A stretch of 6,765 bases of DNA from Fluviicola sp. (GTDB taxonomy: Bacteria > Bacteroidota > Bacteroidia > Flavobacteriales_D > Crocinitomicaceae): assembly GCF_030151805.1 (NCBI RefSeq), contig NZ_JASLCN010000442.1:1-6765 (forward strand), given 5' to 3'. Numbering within the stretch: the stretch's first letter is position 1; the number at the start of each line of letters is the position of its first letter. A program made the position numbers and the translations under genes. This document shows, in pieces, positions 1-6,566 of the stretch. Under the pieces are notes generated by a model that made no database searches, was not told the DNA's origin, and was given only the letters and a program-made list of their open reading frames with translations.

Positions 1-1730
1 CCGGCAGCTCCGCAAGATACGATAGTCGGTAGCTGATTATCACTCACTACTACATCGAATGTACAGAAGGAAGAGTTTCCTGAGCCGTCTGTGGCAGTCC
101 AGGTTACGGTTGTTGTTCCGAGATTGAAAGTAACCCCTGAAAGACTGGTTCCTGTTCCTGTTGTTGCTCCGGTGAGAGCGTAGTTCACAGAAGCAACAGA
201 ACAATTGTCACTTGCACTCGCATTCCATGTGGTAGAAGTTTGAGTATAAGCACATTGCCCGGCATCAGAAACTACTGATTGATTACCGGTTGCACCACAG
301 GATAGGATCATTGGTAACTGGCTGTCGCTTACCAATACATTGAATGTACAGGAAGAGGTATTTCCGGAGCCATCTGTAGCAGTCCAGGTAACGGTTGTTG
401 TTCCGTGATTGAATACAACACCTGAAAGACTGATTCCCGTTCCCGATGTAGCACCTGTAAGGACATAGTTCACGGAAGCAACAGAGCAGTTGTCACTGGC
501 ACTTGCATTCCATGCATTTGAAGTCTGAGCGTATGTGCATTGTCCGGCATCCGCAACCACCGATTGATTACCGGTTGCACCACAAGATAAGATTGCGGGA
601 AGCTGCGTATCATTTACCGTAACAGTAAACGTACAACTCGCTTTATTTCCTGCCGCATCCGTTGCAACCCAGGTAACGGTAGTTACTCCCAGGTTAAATT
701 GAACTCCATTGAGAGAAGTTCCTGTACCTGTCGTTGCTCCGCTTAAACTATAAGCCAGCGAACTGACAGTACAATTATCCGTTGCAATTGCATTCCAGCT
801 ATTGCTGCTAAGGGTATAAGTACAAACCCCGGTATTCGCGTTCACTATCTGATTGCCGATAGCTGAACAATTGCTGATAAGCGGACTTTGATTATCACCA
901 ACAATTACATTAAATGTACAGACTGAAAAATTTCCGCTTCCATCCTGAGCTTCCCACGTTACCAACGTTGTTCCCTGGTTGAAAACAACACCATTCAATG
1001 TAGTTCCTGTGCCGGTAGTTGCACCACTCAGTGTATAAGTGACCGATACTACTGAACAATTATCTGCAGCGCTTGCATCCCAGGCGGTGCCGGTATGCGT
1101 ATACGTACAAACACCTGTATCAGCCAACACATTTTGCGTTCCACTCCCTCCACAGGATATGATAGTCGGTAACTGATTGTCAGTTACCGTAACTGTGGTG
1201 GAGCAAGCCACCGAGTTTCCGGCAGCATCACTGACTGTCCAGGTAACGCTTGTTATTCCGAGGTTAAAAACAACGCCATCCAAAGAAGTTCCGGAACCCG
1301 TTGTTGCTCCGGATAAGTTGTAACGCACTGAATCAATACCACAATTATCTGTGGCTGCAACATCCCAGGCAGTGCCTGAATGCGTATAGGTACACACTCC
1401 GGTATTGGCCTGTACGGAAGCAGGTGTCGACGGACCGCATTGTGTAATAACCGGATTTACATTATCGGTAACAGTCACACGAAACACGCAGGTATCTGCA
1501 TTTCCGAGTCCGTCTGTTGCCACCCACGTCACTGAAGTAACTCCTTGATTGAACACAATGCCCTGCAAGTTGATTCCGGTGCCCGTTGTAGCCCCACTTA
1601 AAGTATAAGTTAAACTTGCCGATAAACAGTTATCTGTCGCTGCAGCATTCCAGGATAAATTCGGAACGGTGTATGTACATGCAGTTGAACTTGTAAACAC
1701 AGCTTTATCTGTTGTACAGGAAATGACAGG
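1..1730 (-). repeat. Array of HYR-like protein repeats, five of exactly 95 residues
   Basis: Units run 1730-1455 (92 residues), 1454-1170, 1169-885, 884-600, 599-315 and 314-30 (each 285 bases, 95 residues), and a seventh begins at 29 and leaves the window. Each starts Pro-x-Ile and carries four conserved Cys: one near the start, one in (V/Q/A)C(T/A)Y, one in DNC and one before the last strand. Also conserved are W(N/D)-x-(A/S)-A, L(S/T)GAT(T/S)G(T/S)G, G(V/I)-x-FN-x-G, (V/L)TW and D-x-x-GN. This matches the HYR or Ig-like class of extracellular repeats found in tandem in Bacteroidota surface proteins. By hand count, units 599-315 and 314-30 share 79 of 95 residues. Confidence 0.88.
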
Positions 1731-4700
1731 CGAAACGGTATCCAATACCGTTGTAACACTGGCAGAAGCCGAAACGGAACAGCCGTGTACATCGGTTATG
1801 TTTACCTGGTAGTTCCCGGCAATCAATCCGGAAATATCTTCAACTGTTGATGAATAAGATGATGGACCTGTCCACGCATAAGAATATGGAGCCGTACCAC
1901 CTTGTACCGTAAGTGCAATTGCACCATCGCTTCCGCCGGCACAACCCACTTGTTGCGACATCGAAGTTGAGGCGGATAATACTTCAGGCTGATTGATGTA
2001 GACATCTACTGTTAATACAGTTGAACATCCATGTAAATCCGTTACGGTCATCTGATAAAGCCCCGTGTTTAACCCGGATAAATCCTGTGAAGTTGCAGTA
2101 AAACCGGAAGGACCTGTCCAGGCATAAGTATAAGGAACAGAACCACCAGCCACAGTTAAATCAATAGAGCCAAGTGAATTACCATAACATGGATTGTCTG
2201 TATAGGTATAAGTAGTTGATATCGCAGCAGGTTGCATGATTCCTACGCTTCCGGAAACATTGCAGCCTTTGGCATCGGTAACAACGACCGAATAGGTTCC
2301 CGGAGATAAGTGTATCAGATCCTCATGACTTGCAATGGTATTTCCTCCCAACGACCAGGAAAAAGTGTATGGATATGTCCCGCCGCTAACTGTCAGGTCA
2401 ATTGTTCCATCGTTTGCGCCGTTACAGGAAACATTCGTTGGTACTAATGAAATGGAAAGCGGGGCCGGCTGCGTGATGGAAAAATTACTGAACGTTGAGC
2501 AGTTCTTGGAATCTGTTACCGTTACCGTATAATTCCCCGATGAGAGGTTACTGATATTCATAGTGTTATGCACCCCGTTTGACCAGGAGATTGAAAACGG
2601 TGAAGTTCCATTCGCGATTACCAAAGATGCCGCACCATTCGTCAAACCATTACAGCTTACCTTTGTTGCATTTACGGAAGCAATGAAATCATTACATGGT
2701 GGTTGGTTGATGTGAACGCTGTCGTTCAGCAAACACGAATTGGCATCTGTAATTGCAACCTGATATGTAAGACCACCTACTGCTGAAGACAAGTTGGTAG
2801 CAGTTTGTGTTGTTTGTCCGCCCGGCGTCCATAAATAAGCATAGCCCGGGGTACCTCCCAATGGATTTGCCATGGCAGAGCCATTACTTCCACCAATGGT
2901 GGATACATCCACATGTGTTACCGTATTTGTAATAACAGTAGGTTGTAGAATGGTAATCGCAGCCACATCCCGGCAACCTGAATTGTCTGTGACAGTCACA
3001 CTATACGTTCCGGATGCAAGATTAGTCGCCGTTGTTCCTGTTTGTACCGGAGATGTATTCCAGCTGTAGGAAAACGGAGCCGTTCCGCCACTGACAATGC
3101 TTACGGTTGCAGAACCATCATGTCCGTCATGACAACTAACATTGGTACTGGAGCTGATTCCCACATCAAAAGTATTGCAGAAAGTATTATTGACAACAGC
3201 AGATTGAGTGATGGTACATCCGTGACTATCGGTAACAGTGACACTAACAATCCCTTCACAAAGGGAACCCGCAGTTGCTGTTGTCTGGCCGTTTGTCCAT
3301 AAAATCGAATAGGGAGGCGTTCCGCCACTGATAGCAACAGAAGCAGTTCCGTTACACGTTGGTGAACTCGCTGTTGTAGTCGACAAATTCAAAGCTAAAG
3401 GCCCAGACTGGGCAACAGTTACCGAAGCTGTACCGTAGCACCCGTATTGATCCGTTACGGTCAGTAAATAAGTTCCGGCCGTTACCGAAATTGAATTTCC
3501 GGAAGAACCGGTGCTCCATAAATAAGTAAAGGGTGCAGTACCTCCCGCTTGCCCGGCATTAATAGTCGTTGAGCCATTATAGCAGGAAATATTGCCTGCC
3601 ATCGGTTGAGAAACAACCGTATCAGAAAGCGTAATTGTCATTTGATCACTGCTGTTTAAACAACCACCACCCGCACCTGTTGAGGTGAACGCCAATGTAA
3701 CGCTGCCATTGTTGATTTCTGCTGCTGACGGCGTATAGGAAGTAATCAAAGAAGATGCATTTGGTTGAAACGAACCGCTTCCACCCGACCAAACTCCACT
3801 TCCGGTAGTAGAAGTAGCCTGCAGCAGAACCGTAGGTCTGGTTGCACAAACAATTTGATCAGCACCTGCATTTACAACCGGAGTAGTCGCTATATTAACA
3901 GGAACAGATACAAAAGCATCCGGACACGTAGCAGTTGACAAATCATCAGTTACTTCCGCGGTATACGTTCCCGCCGCAGTGGCAGTATAGGTGCTGGAAT
4001 TAGAAACAATTGTTCCGGAACTGTTGCGCCATCGGTAGGTATATATCCCGTTTCCACCTGTAGCGGTAGCGGTAAGCAAAACACCGCTTCCTCCCTGGCA
4101 GAACGTCGCCGGATTAGGAGTAGTAGTCACTGCTAAGGCACCGTAAGTATACAGACGTACCGTATCACAACTTTGAAAAACTCCACAAACCGCCGCTTGA
4201 GGTGTTCCGCAAATTTTGTAATCAATCCAACTCGGAGTGCCTAAACCGGGACTAAAACTTGGATTACTACAATTGGTACAGCTCAACAAGGAGTTGTATG
4301 CCCCCGGAGTAGTATTGCCCGTGGATGAATTGATCGAAGTAATCGTAATGCTATTCAATCCGAAAATGCTTAGCGGAAGTGAACAACCAATTCTCGTCGA
4401 CTGATCTGCCGGGAATGTGGGCTTCGGTATTTGCCGGAAGATATACTTAATCTTGTTTTTTCCCGGCTTACTGTAAATGATTTTGTGAGGACCTGAACCC
4501 GTTATACATATCGGCGAACCTCCGGGAATTTGTACTCCGCATGAGCCTGGAGTCGTTAGATCGCCTCCTGAAATAATGTTGTAGTTTCCGGAACCTCCCG
4601 GATCAGCATAACCCGGAGCGACCACAATTTCAAATTGAGCTACATTCGGATTGAGTATGACATAAAAGGAAATATAGTTATCTCCATCACCGCAGCAGCC

Positions 4701-4925
4701 TGGTTGGCGTACCACTTCTGGTGTAGTGTATGACATATCCGGTGAGGCGGATAAGTCCAGATTAAAAAAGGGAACTGTCGCCGTGCATTCCGGAAGGTGG
4801 GTTTGTGCAAACGCATTTGGCGCGAAAAACCCATAAATAAATAGGAATGCATAAAATAGACGAACGCTCGGAAGGGCAAAAACACCCGTGCTTTTGCTCC
4901 CACTTTTGAGGAGTCGAGGCTTCAT
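1..4925 (-). CDS. Giant secreted multi-repeat surface protein (SprB/HYR-repeat adhesin), C-terminus outside window
   Basis: The frame starting at the ATG at 4925-4923 runs 1641 codons to the window edge without a stop. An in-frame TAG at 4950-4948 lies eight codons upstream, with no ATG, GTG or TTG between, so the start is firm. Order of parts: signal peptide (residues 1-40), Cys-rich region (41-262), two Ig/PKD-like domains (about 263-441), eight SprB-like repeats (about 442-1062) and HYR-like repeats from residue 1066 onward. Composition is rich in Thr, Ser, Gly and Val, with regularly placed Cys, as in extracellular beta-sandwich proteins. Known relatives in Bacteroidota are cell-surface adhesins or gliding proteins, usually anchored or released through a C-terminal type IX secretion domain; that end is not visible, so T9SS export is inference. 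No Shine-Dalgarno site is evident, which is usual in this phylum. It is not necessarily SprB itself, so no symbol is given. Calling it an adhesin is family-level inference. Confidence 0.93.
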   Translation of the reverse strand, partial: MKPRLLKSGSKSTGVFALPSVRLFYAFLFIYGFFAPNAFAQTHLPECTATVPFFNLDLSASPDMSYTTPEVVRQPGCCGDGDNYISFYVILNPNVAQFEIVVAPGYADPGGSGNYNIISGGDLTTPGSCGVQIPGGSPICITGSGPHKIIYSKPGKNKIKYIFRQIPKPTFPADQSTRIGCSLPLSIFGLNSITITSINSSTGNTTPGAYNSLLSCTNCSNPSFSPGLGTPSWIDYKICGTPQAAVCGVFQSCDTVRLYTYGALAVTTTPNPATFCQGGSGVLLTATATGGNGIYTYRWRNSSGTIVSNSSTYTATAAGTYTAEVTDDLSTATCPDAFVSVPVNIATTPVVNAGADQIVCATRPTVLLQATSTTGSGVWSGGSGSFQPNASSLITSYTPSAAEINNGSVTLAFTSTGAGGGCLNSSDQMTITLSDTVVSQPMAGNISCYNGSTTINAGQAGGTAPFTYLWSTGSSGNSISVTAGTYLLTVTDQYGCYGTASVTVAQSGPLALNLSTTTASSPTCNGTASVAISGGTPPYSILWTNGQTTATAGSLCEGIVSVTVTDSHGCTITQSAVVNNTFCNTFDVGISSSTNVSCHDGHDGSATVSIVSGGTAPFSYSWNTSPVQTGTTATNLASGTYSVTVTDNSGCRDVAAITILQPTVITNTVTHVDVSTIGGSNGSAMANPLGGTPGYAYLWTPGGQTTQTATNLSSAVGGLTYQVAITDANSCLLNDSVHINQPPCNDFIASVNATKVSCNGLTNGAASLVIANGTSPFSISWSNGVHNTMNISNLSSGNYTVTVTDSKNCSTFSNFSITQPAPLSISLVPTNVSCNGANDGTIDLTVSGGTYPYTFSWSLGGNTIASHEDLIHLSPGTYSVVVTDAKGCNVSGSVGIMQPAAISTTYTYTDNPCYGNSLGSIDLTVAGGSVPYTYAWTGPSGFTATSQDLSGLNTGLYQMTVTDLHGCSTVLTVDVYINQPEVLSASTSMSQQVGCAGGSDGAIALTVQGGTAPYSYAWTGPSSYSSTVEDISGLIAGNYQVNITDVHGCSVSASASVTTVLDTVSPVISCTTDKAVFTSSTACTYTVPNLSWNAAATDNCLSASLTYTLSGATTGTGINLQGIVFNQGVTSVTWVATDGLGNADTCVFRVTVTDNVNPVITQCGPSTPASVQANTGVCTYTHSGTAWDVAATDNCGIDSVRYNLSGATTGSGTSLDGVVFNLGITSVTWTVSDAAGNSVACSTTVTVTDNQLPTIISCGGSGTQNVLADTGVCTYTHTGTAWDASAADNCSVVSVTYTLSGATTGTGTTLNGVVFNQGTTLVTWEAQDGSGNFSVCTFNVIVGDNQSPLISNCSAIGNQIVNANTGVCTYTLSSNSWNAIATDNCTVSSLAYSLSGATTGTGTSLNGVQFNLGVTTVTWVATDAAGNKASCTFTVTVNDTQLPAILSCGATGNQSVVADAGQCTYAQTSNAWNASASDNCSVASVNYVLTGATSGTGISLSGVVFNHGTTTVTWTATDGSGNTSSCTFNVLVSDSQLPMILSCGATGNQSVVSDAGQCAYTQTSTTWNASASDNCSVASVNYALTGATTGTGTSLSGVTFNLGTTTVTWTATDGSGNSSFCTFDVVVSDNQLPTIVSCGAA
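1740..3602 (-). repeat. Array of eight SprB-like protein repeats
   Basis: Residues about 442-1062 hold eight degenerate repeats of roughly 68-82 residues. The shared pattern is Cys-x-Gly, a short Gly/Asp/Asn turn, a GG(T/S)-x-P-(Y/F)-x-(Y/I)-x-W core, then (G/A)-x-Y-x-(V/L)-T-V-T-D-x-x-(G/x)-C. The cores are visible as GGTAPFTYLW, GGTPPYSILW, GGTAPFSYSW, GGTPGYAYLW, NGTSPFSISW, GGTYPYTFSW, GGSVPYTYAW and GGTAPYSYAW. Approximate unit limits on the minus strand are 3602-3399, 3398-3175, 3174-2939, 2938-2693, 2692-2460, 2459-2223, 2222-1980 and 1979-1740. The family is known from SprB, the mobile gliding adhesin of Flavobacterium johnsoniae. Each unit normally carries two Cys that could form a disulfide. 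Most units end in a Q-P linker. Confidence 0.85.
3603..4139 (-). other. Two Ig/PKD-like domains of the surface protein
   Basis: Residues about 263-348 resemble a PKD or Ig-like fold: TFCQGGSGVLLTATATGG leads into YTYRW, and a G-T-Y-T-A-E-V-T-D strand closes the unit, a pattern typical of surface domains in Bacteroidota. Residues about 349-441 form a second, different unit that begins VVNAGADQIVCA and contains GVWSGGSGSF and a long strand ending in TITLSD. The second type often follows PKD-like domains in gliding-associated proteins. The domain borders are approximate. They probably act as spacers between the N-terminal region and the SprB array. Confidence 0.65.
4140..4805 (-). other. Cys-rich N-terminal region of the surface protein, family unassigned
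   Basis: Residues 41-262 precede the repeat arrays and differ from them. They contain eleven cysteines, including an adjacent pair (Cys77-Cys78, in GCCGDGD), a C-x-x-C (SCTNCS) and a closing SCDTVRLYTYG. The stretch between is rich in Gly, Pro, Ile and aromatic residues (for example NYISFYVILNPN and HKIIYSKPGK) and looks like a folded beta domain. Similar leading regions occur in large Bacteroidota surface proteins as far as I recall, but I cannot name a Pfam family for it. Its end is set where the first Ig/PKD-like repeat starts, at about residue 263. Ligand binding or capping of the repeat stalk are possible roles; neither is shown by the sequence. Confidence 0.6.
4806..4925 (-). other. Sec signal peptide of the giant surface protein
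   Basis: Residues 1-40 form a classical but long signal peptide. A basic n-region contains Lys2, Arg4, Lys7, Lys11 and Arg22. It is followed by a hydrophobic core rich in Phe, Leu, Ile and Tyr (residues 23-34), and the segment ends in Asn-Ala-Phe-Ala followed by Gln41, a good signal peptidase I site after Ala40. The n-region of about 22 residues is longer than usual, yet no internal ATG offers a shorter start. This places the rest of the protein outside the inner membrane. Confidence 0.85.
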
Positions 4926-5008
4926 ACGCTTAAAGTTGCAGTAACTCTGCTATATTATAACCTATTTAACGAATAATAAAGTTGTAAATCGTTTATTTTA
5001 TATTTACC
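4926..5008 (-). promoter_or_regulatory. Probable 5' leader and promoter region of the surface-protein gene
   Basis: This AT-rich stretch lies directly upstream of the surface-protein ATG and must hold its leader, and probably its promoter. A TATAAT hexamer reads on the minus strand at 4959-4954, 28 bases before the ATG, but no matching -35 or Bacteroidota TTTG/TAnnTTTG pair is well placed. A small GCAG-AGTTA-CTGC hairpin lies at 4950-4938. No ribosome binding site is evident. The assignment rests on position and base composition only. Confidence 0.3.
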
Positions 5009-5057
5009 TTCGTCGAGAAATTAAATACACTTGTCGACTTTTTAAATTTATTCGTCG
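5009..5057. repeat. Three short spaced repeats (TTCGTCG-like) upstream of the surface-protein gene
   Basis: On the plus strand TTCGTCG occurs at 5009-5015, TTGTCGA at 5031-5037 and TTCGTCG at 5051-5057. They start 22 and 20 bases apart, about two helical turns, and each is followed by an A/T-rich tract. The surrounding DNA is very poor in G and C, so these GC-bearing cores stand out. They could be binding sites for a regulator of the surface protein, or chance in a low-complexity region. They lie about 85-130 bases upstream of its ATG. Confidence 0.35.
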
Positions 5058-5084
5058 TAAAAAATAAAAATCTTACACACTCTC

Positions 5085-5108
5085 AAAAATCCTTTCTGAA
5101 GAAAAGGA
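5085..5108 (-). terminator. Probable intrinsic terminator downstream of the phosphatase gene
   Basis: On the minus strand TCCTTTTC-TTCA-GAAAGGA (5108-5090) forms a seven-pair stem with one bulged T and a four-base loop, followed at once by TTTTT (5089-5085). It lies about 137 bases after the phosphatase stop codon and before the surface-protein leader, so it would separate the two transcription units. The stem is moderate in GC, so efficiency is uncertain. Confidence 0.5.
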
Positions 5109-5244
5109 ACTTCAAACTAACAAGCTCTAAAAGCAGTTATTCACCGGTTGATTGTCCAGGATTCGGAACGAATAATTTGGAAGTGATTCACGTACTTAAA
5201 TGACGAAAAAACACTTGAATTACGGCTCATACCGTTTTCCTTCT
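5109..5244. other. Region after the phosphatase stop with no supported gene
   Basis: Between the phosphatase TGA and the probable terminator I find no supported gene. A weak ACGG-TATGAG-CCGT inverted repeat lies at 5235-5222 on the minus strand, with a T run about ten bases beyond (5211-5206). A 29-codon open frame (5230-5141, minus) starts 14 bases after the phosphatase stop with AAGGA seven bases before its ATG, but it resembles nothing I know. Confidence 0.4.
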
Positions 5245-6459
5245 TCACAGCACTTTAAAACCAACGATTAAAATATCATCTGTTTGCTCCTCATGGGATC
5301 TGATTTTCCATTCTTCGATTGTTTCATTGAACACTTTTCGCTGCTCCGCCATGGTCAGATTTTGGATCGAAAGGATTAATTCCTGGAAATTTCTGTAATT
5401 GAATTTCTTCCCCTCTTCCCCGCCAAATTGGTCTGCATAACCATCGCTAAAAAGATAATAACTATCGCCCGATTCAATCGTTATCTGGTAACTCGTAAAT
5501 TTTTTATCCGTGTTTTTTGAAAAAAGGTGAATCGGAATTTTATCCGTCGCCAACTTGATAAGTGTTCCGTTTTTCACCTGGTAAATCGGATTATAAGCTC
5601 CGGCATATTCCATGGTCATTTTTGATTTATCAATGACGCACAGCGCGATATCCATTCCATCTTTTATTTCATAACTGCTGTCAATGATTTTCTTATTCGC
5701 GTTTTGAAACTCATTGTTCAACTGATTTAATATATCAGCAGGATTTGTTTGCCCATAATCTGTAATGCATTTACTCAACAAATTGTTCCCGATAATACTG
5801 ATAAATGCTCCCGGAACACCATGTCCGGTGCAATCACAGGCAGCAATAAAAATCTTATCATGATGTTCCTTGATCCAATAAAAATCCCCGCTTACAATGT
5901 TCTTTGGTTTAAGCAGTACAAAGGATTCTGCAAGAATGGCATCCAATTGTGCTTTTGAAGGAAATATTGCTTTCTGAATGAGTTTGGCATAACGGATACT
6001 CTCCAGCATATCCTTATTTTGCTGCTCGATAAGTTGCTGCTGCTGCAAAATCGGCGAGATGTCCAAAAAAGATGAAACCAGGTATCTTTGCCCGTTGATT
6101 TCCATATTTTCAATCGAACTTATTGCATAAATCACCCTTCCATCTTTCGCTTTGCATTTGATGGTTTCATTTTTTATTCGTCCTTTTTCCCGGATAATAC
6201 TGGAAACCCGTTCATGTTCTATCGGATCCAGAATGCCTAGTTCACGCGCGTTTCGTCCAACCACTTCCGCTTCCTCAAAACCATATATTTCTACAAAACG
6301 TTTGTTTACCCTTAAATACCTTCTTTCTAATGTTGTTATGGACATACAGGCAGGACTGGAATCAAACACTGCCAAAAAAGTTTCCAGGTTTCCCTGAATC
6401 ACTTTTTCGGCCATTTCCAAATCAGCGATTTCTATCGCATCCGAAAAGATGTTTTTCAT
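5245..6459 (-). CDS. PAS domain plus SpoIIE-type PP2C serine phosphatase
   Basis: A complete 404-residue cytoplasmic signalling protein with no signal peptide or membrane segment. Residues about 22-136 form a PAS sensor domain (FDSSPACMSI, then VNKRFVEIYGFEEAEVVGRN, and a closing YLVSSFLDIS). A Gln-rich coiled-coil linker (about 137-160) leads into SIRYAKLIQKAIFPS, typical of Bacteroidota SpoIIE phosphatases. The PP2C core (about 165-404) keeps the metal-binding acidic motifs: GDFYW (Asp192), CDCTGHGVPGAF (Asp209), GMDIAL, FSDGYADQFGG (Asp339) and TDD (394-395). It should therefore be an active Mn/Mg-dependent Ser/Thr phosphatase. Family members act on phosphorylated STAS anti-anti-sigma or similar partners; no such gene is visible here. 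The ATG at 6459 is preceded in frame by TAA seven codons upstream, so the start is firm, and no Shine-Dalgarno site is seen. The PAS ligand is unknown. Confidence 0.93.
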   Translation of the reverse strand: MKNIFSDAIEIADLEMAEKVIQGNLETFLAVFDSSPACMSITTLERRYLRVNKRFVEIYGFEEAEVVGRNARELGILDPIEHERVSSIIREKGRIKNETIKCKAKDGRVIYAISSIENMEINGQRYLVSSFLDISPILQQQQLIEQQNKDMLESIRYAKLIQKAIFPSKAQLDAILAESFVLLKPKNIVSGDFYWIKEHHDKIFIAACDCTGHGVPGAFISIIGNNLLSKCITDYGQTNPADILNQLNNEFQNANKKIIDSSYEIKDGMDIALCVIDKSKMTMEYAGAYNPIYQVKNGTLIKLATDKIPIHLFSKNTDKKFTSYQITIESGDSYYLFSDGYADQFGGEEGKKFNYRNFQELILSIQNLTMAEQRKVFNETIEEWKIRSHEEQTDDILIVGFKVL

Positions 6460-6566
6460 GGTGTGAATAGTTTTACGTTACTACCTAATATACGCAATAA
6501 TACTGAAAAACAGGGATTTGTTTAATATTTCCGGAGAATTGAAGCTGAAAGAAAAGGCCACTAAAA
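6460..6566 (-). promoter_or_regulatory. Intergenic gap holding the likely phosphatase promoter
   Basis: This 107-base AT-rich gap separates the NUDIX stop from the phosphatase ATG. On the minus strand TATATTAG, close to the Bacteroidota -7 pattern TAnnTTTG, lies about 30 bases before the ATG, but no convincing -33 TTTG is correctly placed. No clear terminator for the NUDIX gene was found, so read-through into the phosphatase cannot be excluded. Confidence 0.25.

Noticed and set aside
1..1730. Regular 285-base direct repeats considered as CRISPR or a satellite
   Set aside because: The units are in frame, diverge mostly as coding sequence does, and encode a conserved protein domain. Repeat length and lack of unique spacers exclude CRISPR.
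1610..3849. Several open frames of 60-86 codons on both strands inside the repeat arrays
   Set aside because: They overlap the uninterrupted surface-protein frame in other phases, are low in complexity and have no recognisable domains. They are shadows created by the repeated codon pattern.
4640..4903. An 87-codon minus-strand frame over the signal-peptide region
   Set aside because: It is in another phase of the surface-protein start. The chosen frame gives a proper signal peptide and leads into 1600 further codons; this one does not.
1..4925. Possible frameshift or stop breaking the giant frame
   Set aside because: Every codon was checked by hand in this frame and no stop was found; domain motifs continue in the same phase from the signal peptide to the edge.
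5206..5235. ACGG/CCGT inverted repeat followed by a T run as the phosphatase terminator
   Set aside because: The stem is only four pairs and the T run lies about ten bases away. The hairpin at 5108-5090 with an adjoining T run is a better candidate.
5749..6397. Frames of 69-81 codons overlapping the phosphatase gene
   Set aside because: They lie within the PAS-PP2C coding sequence, whose motifs are clear, and show no domain of their own.
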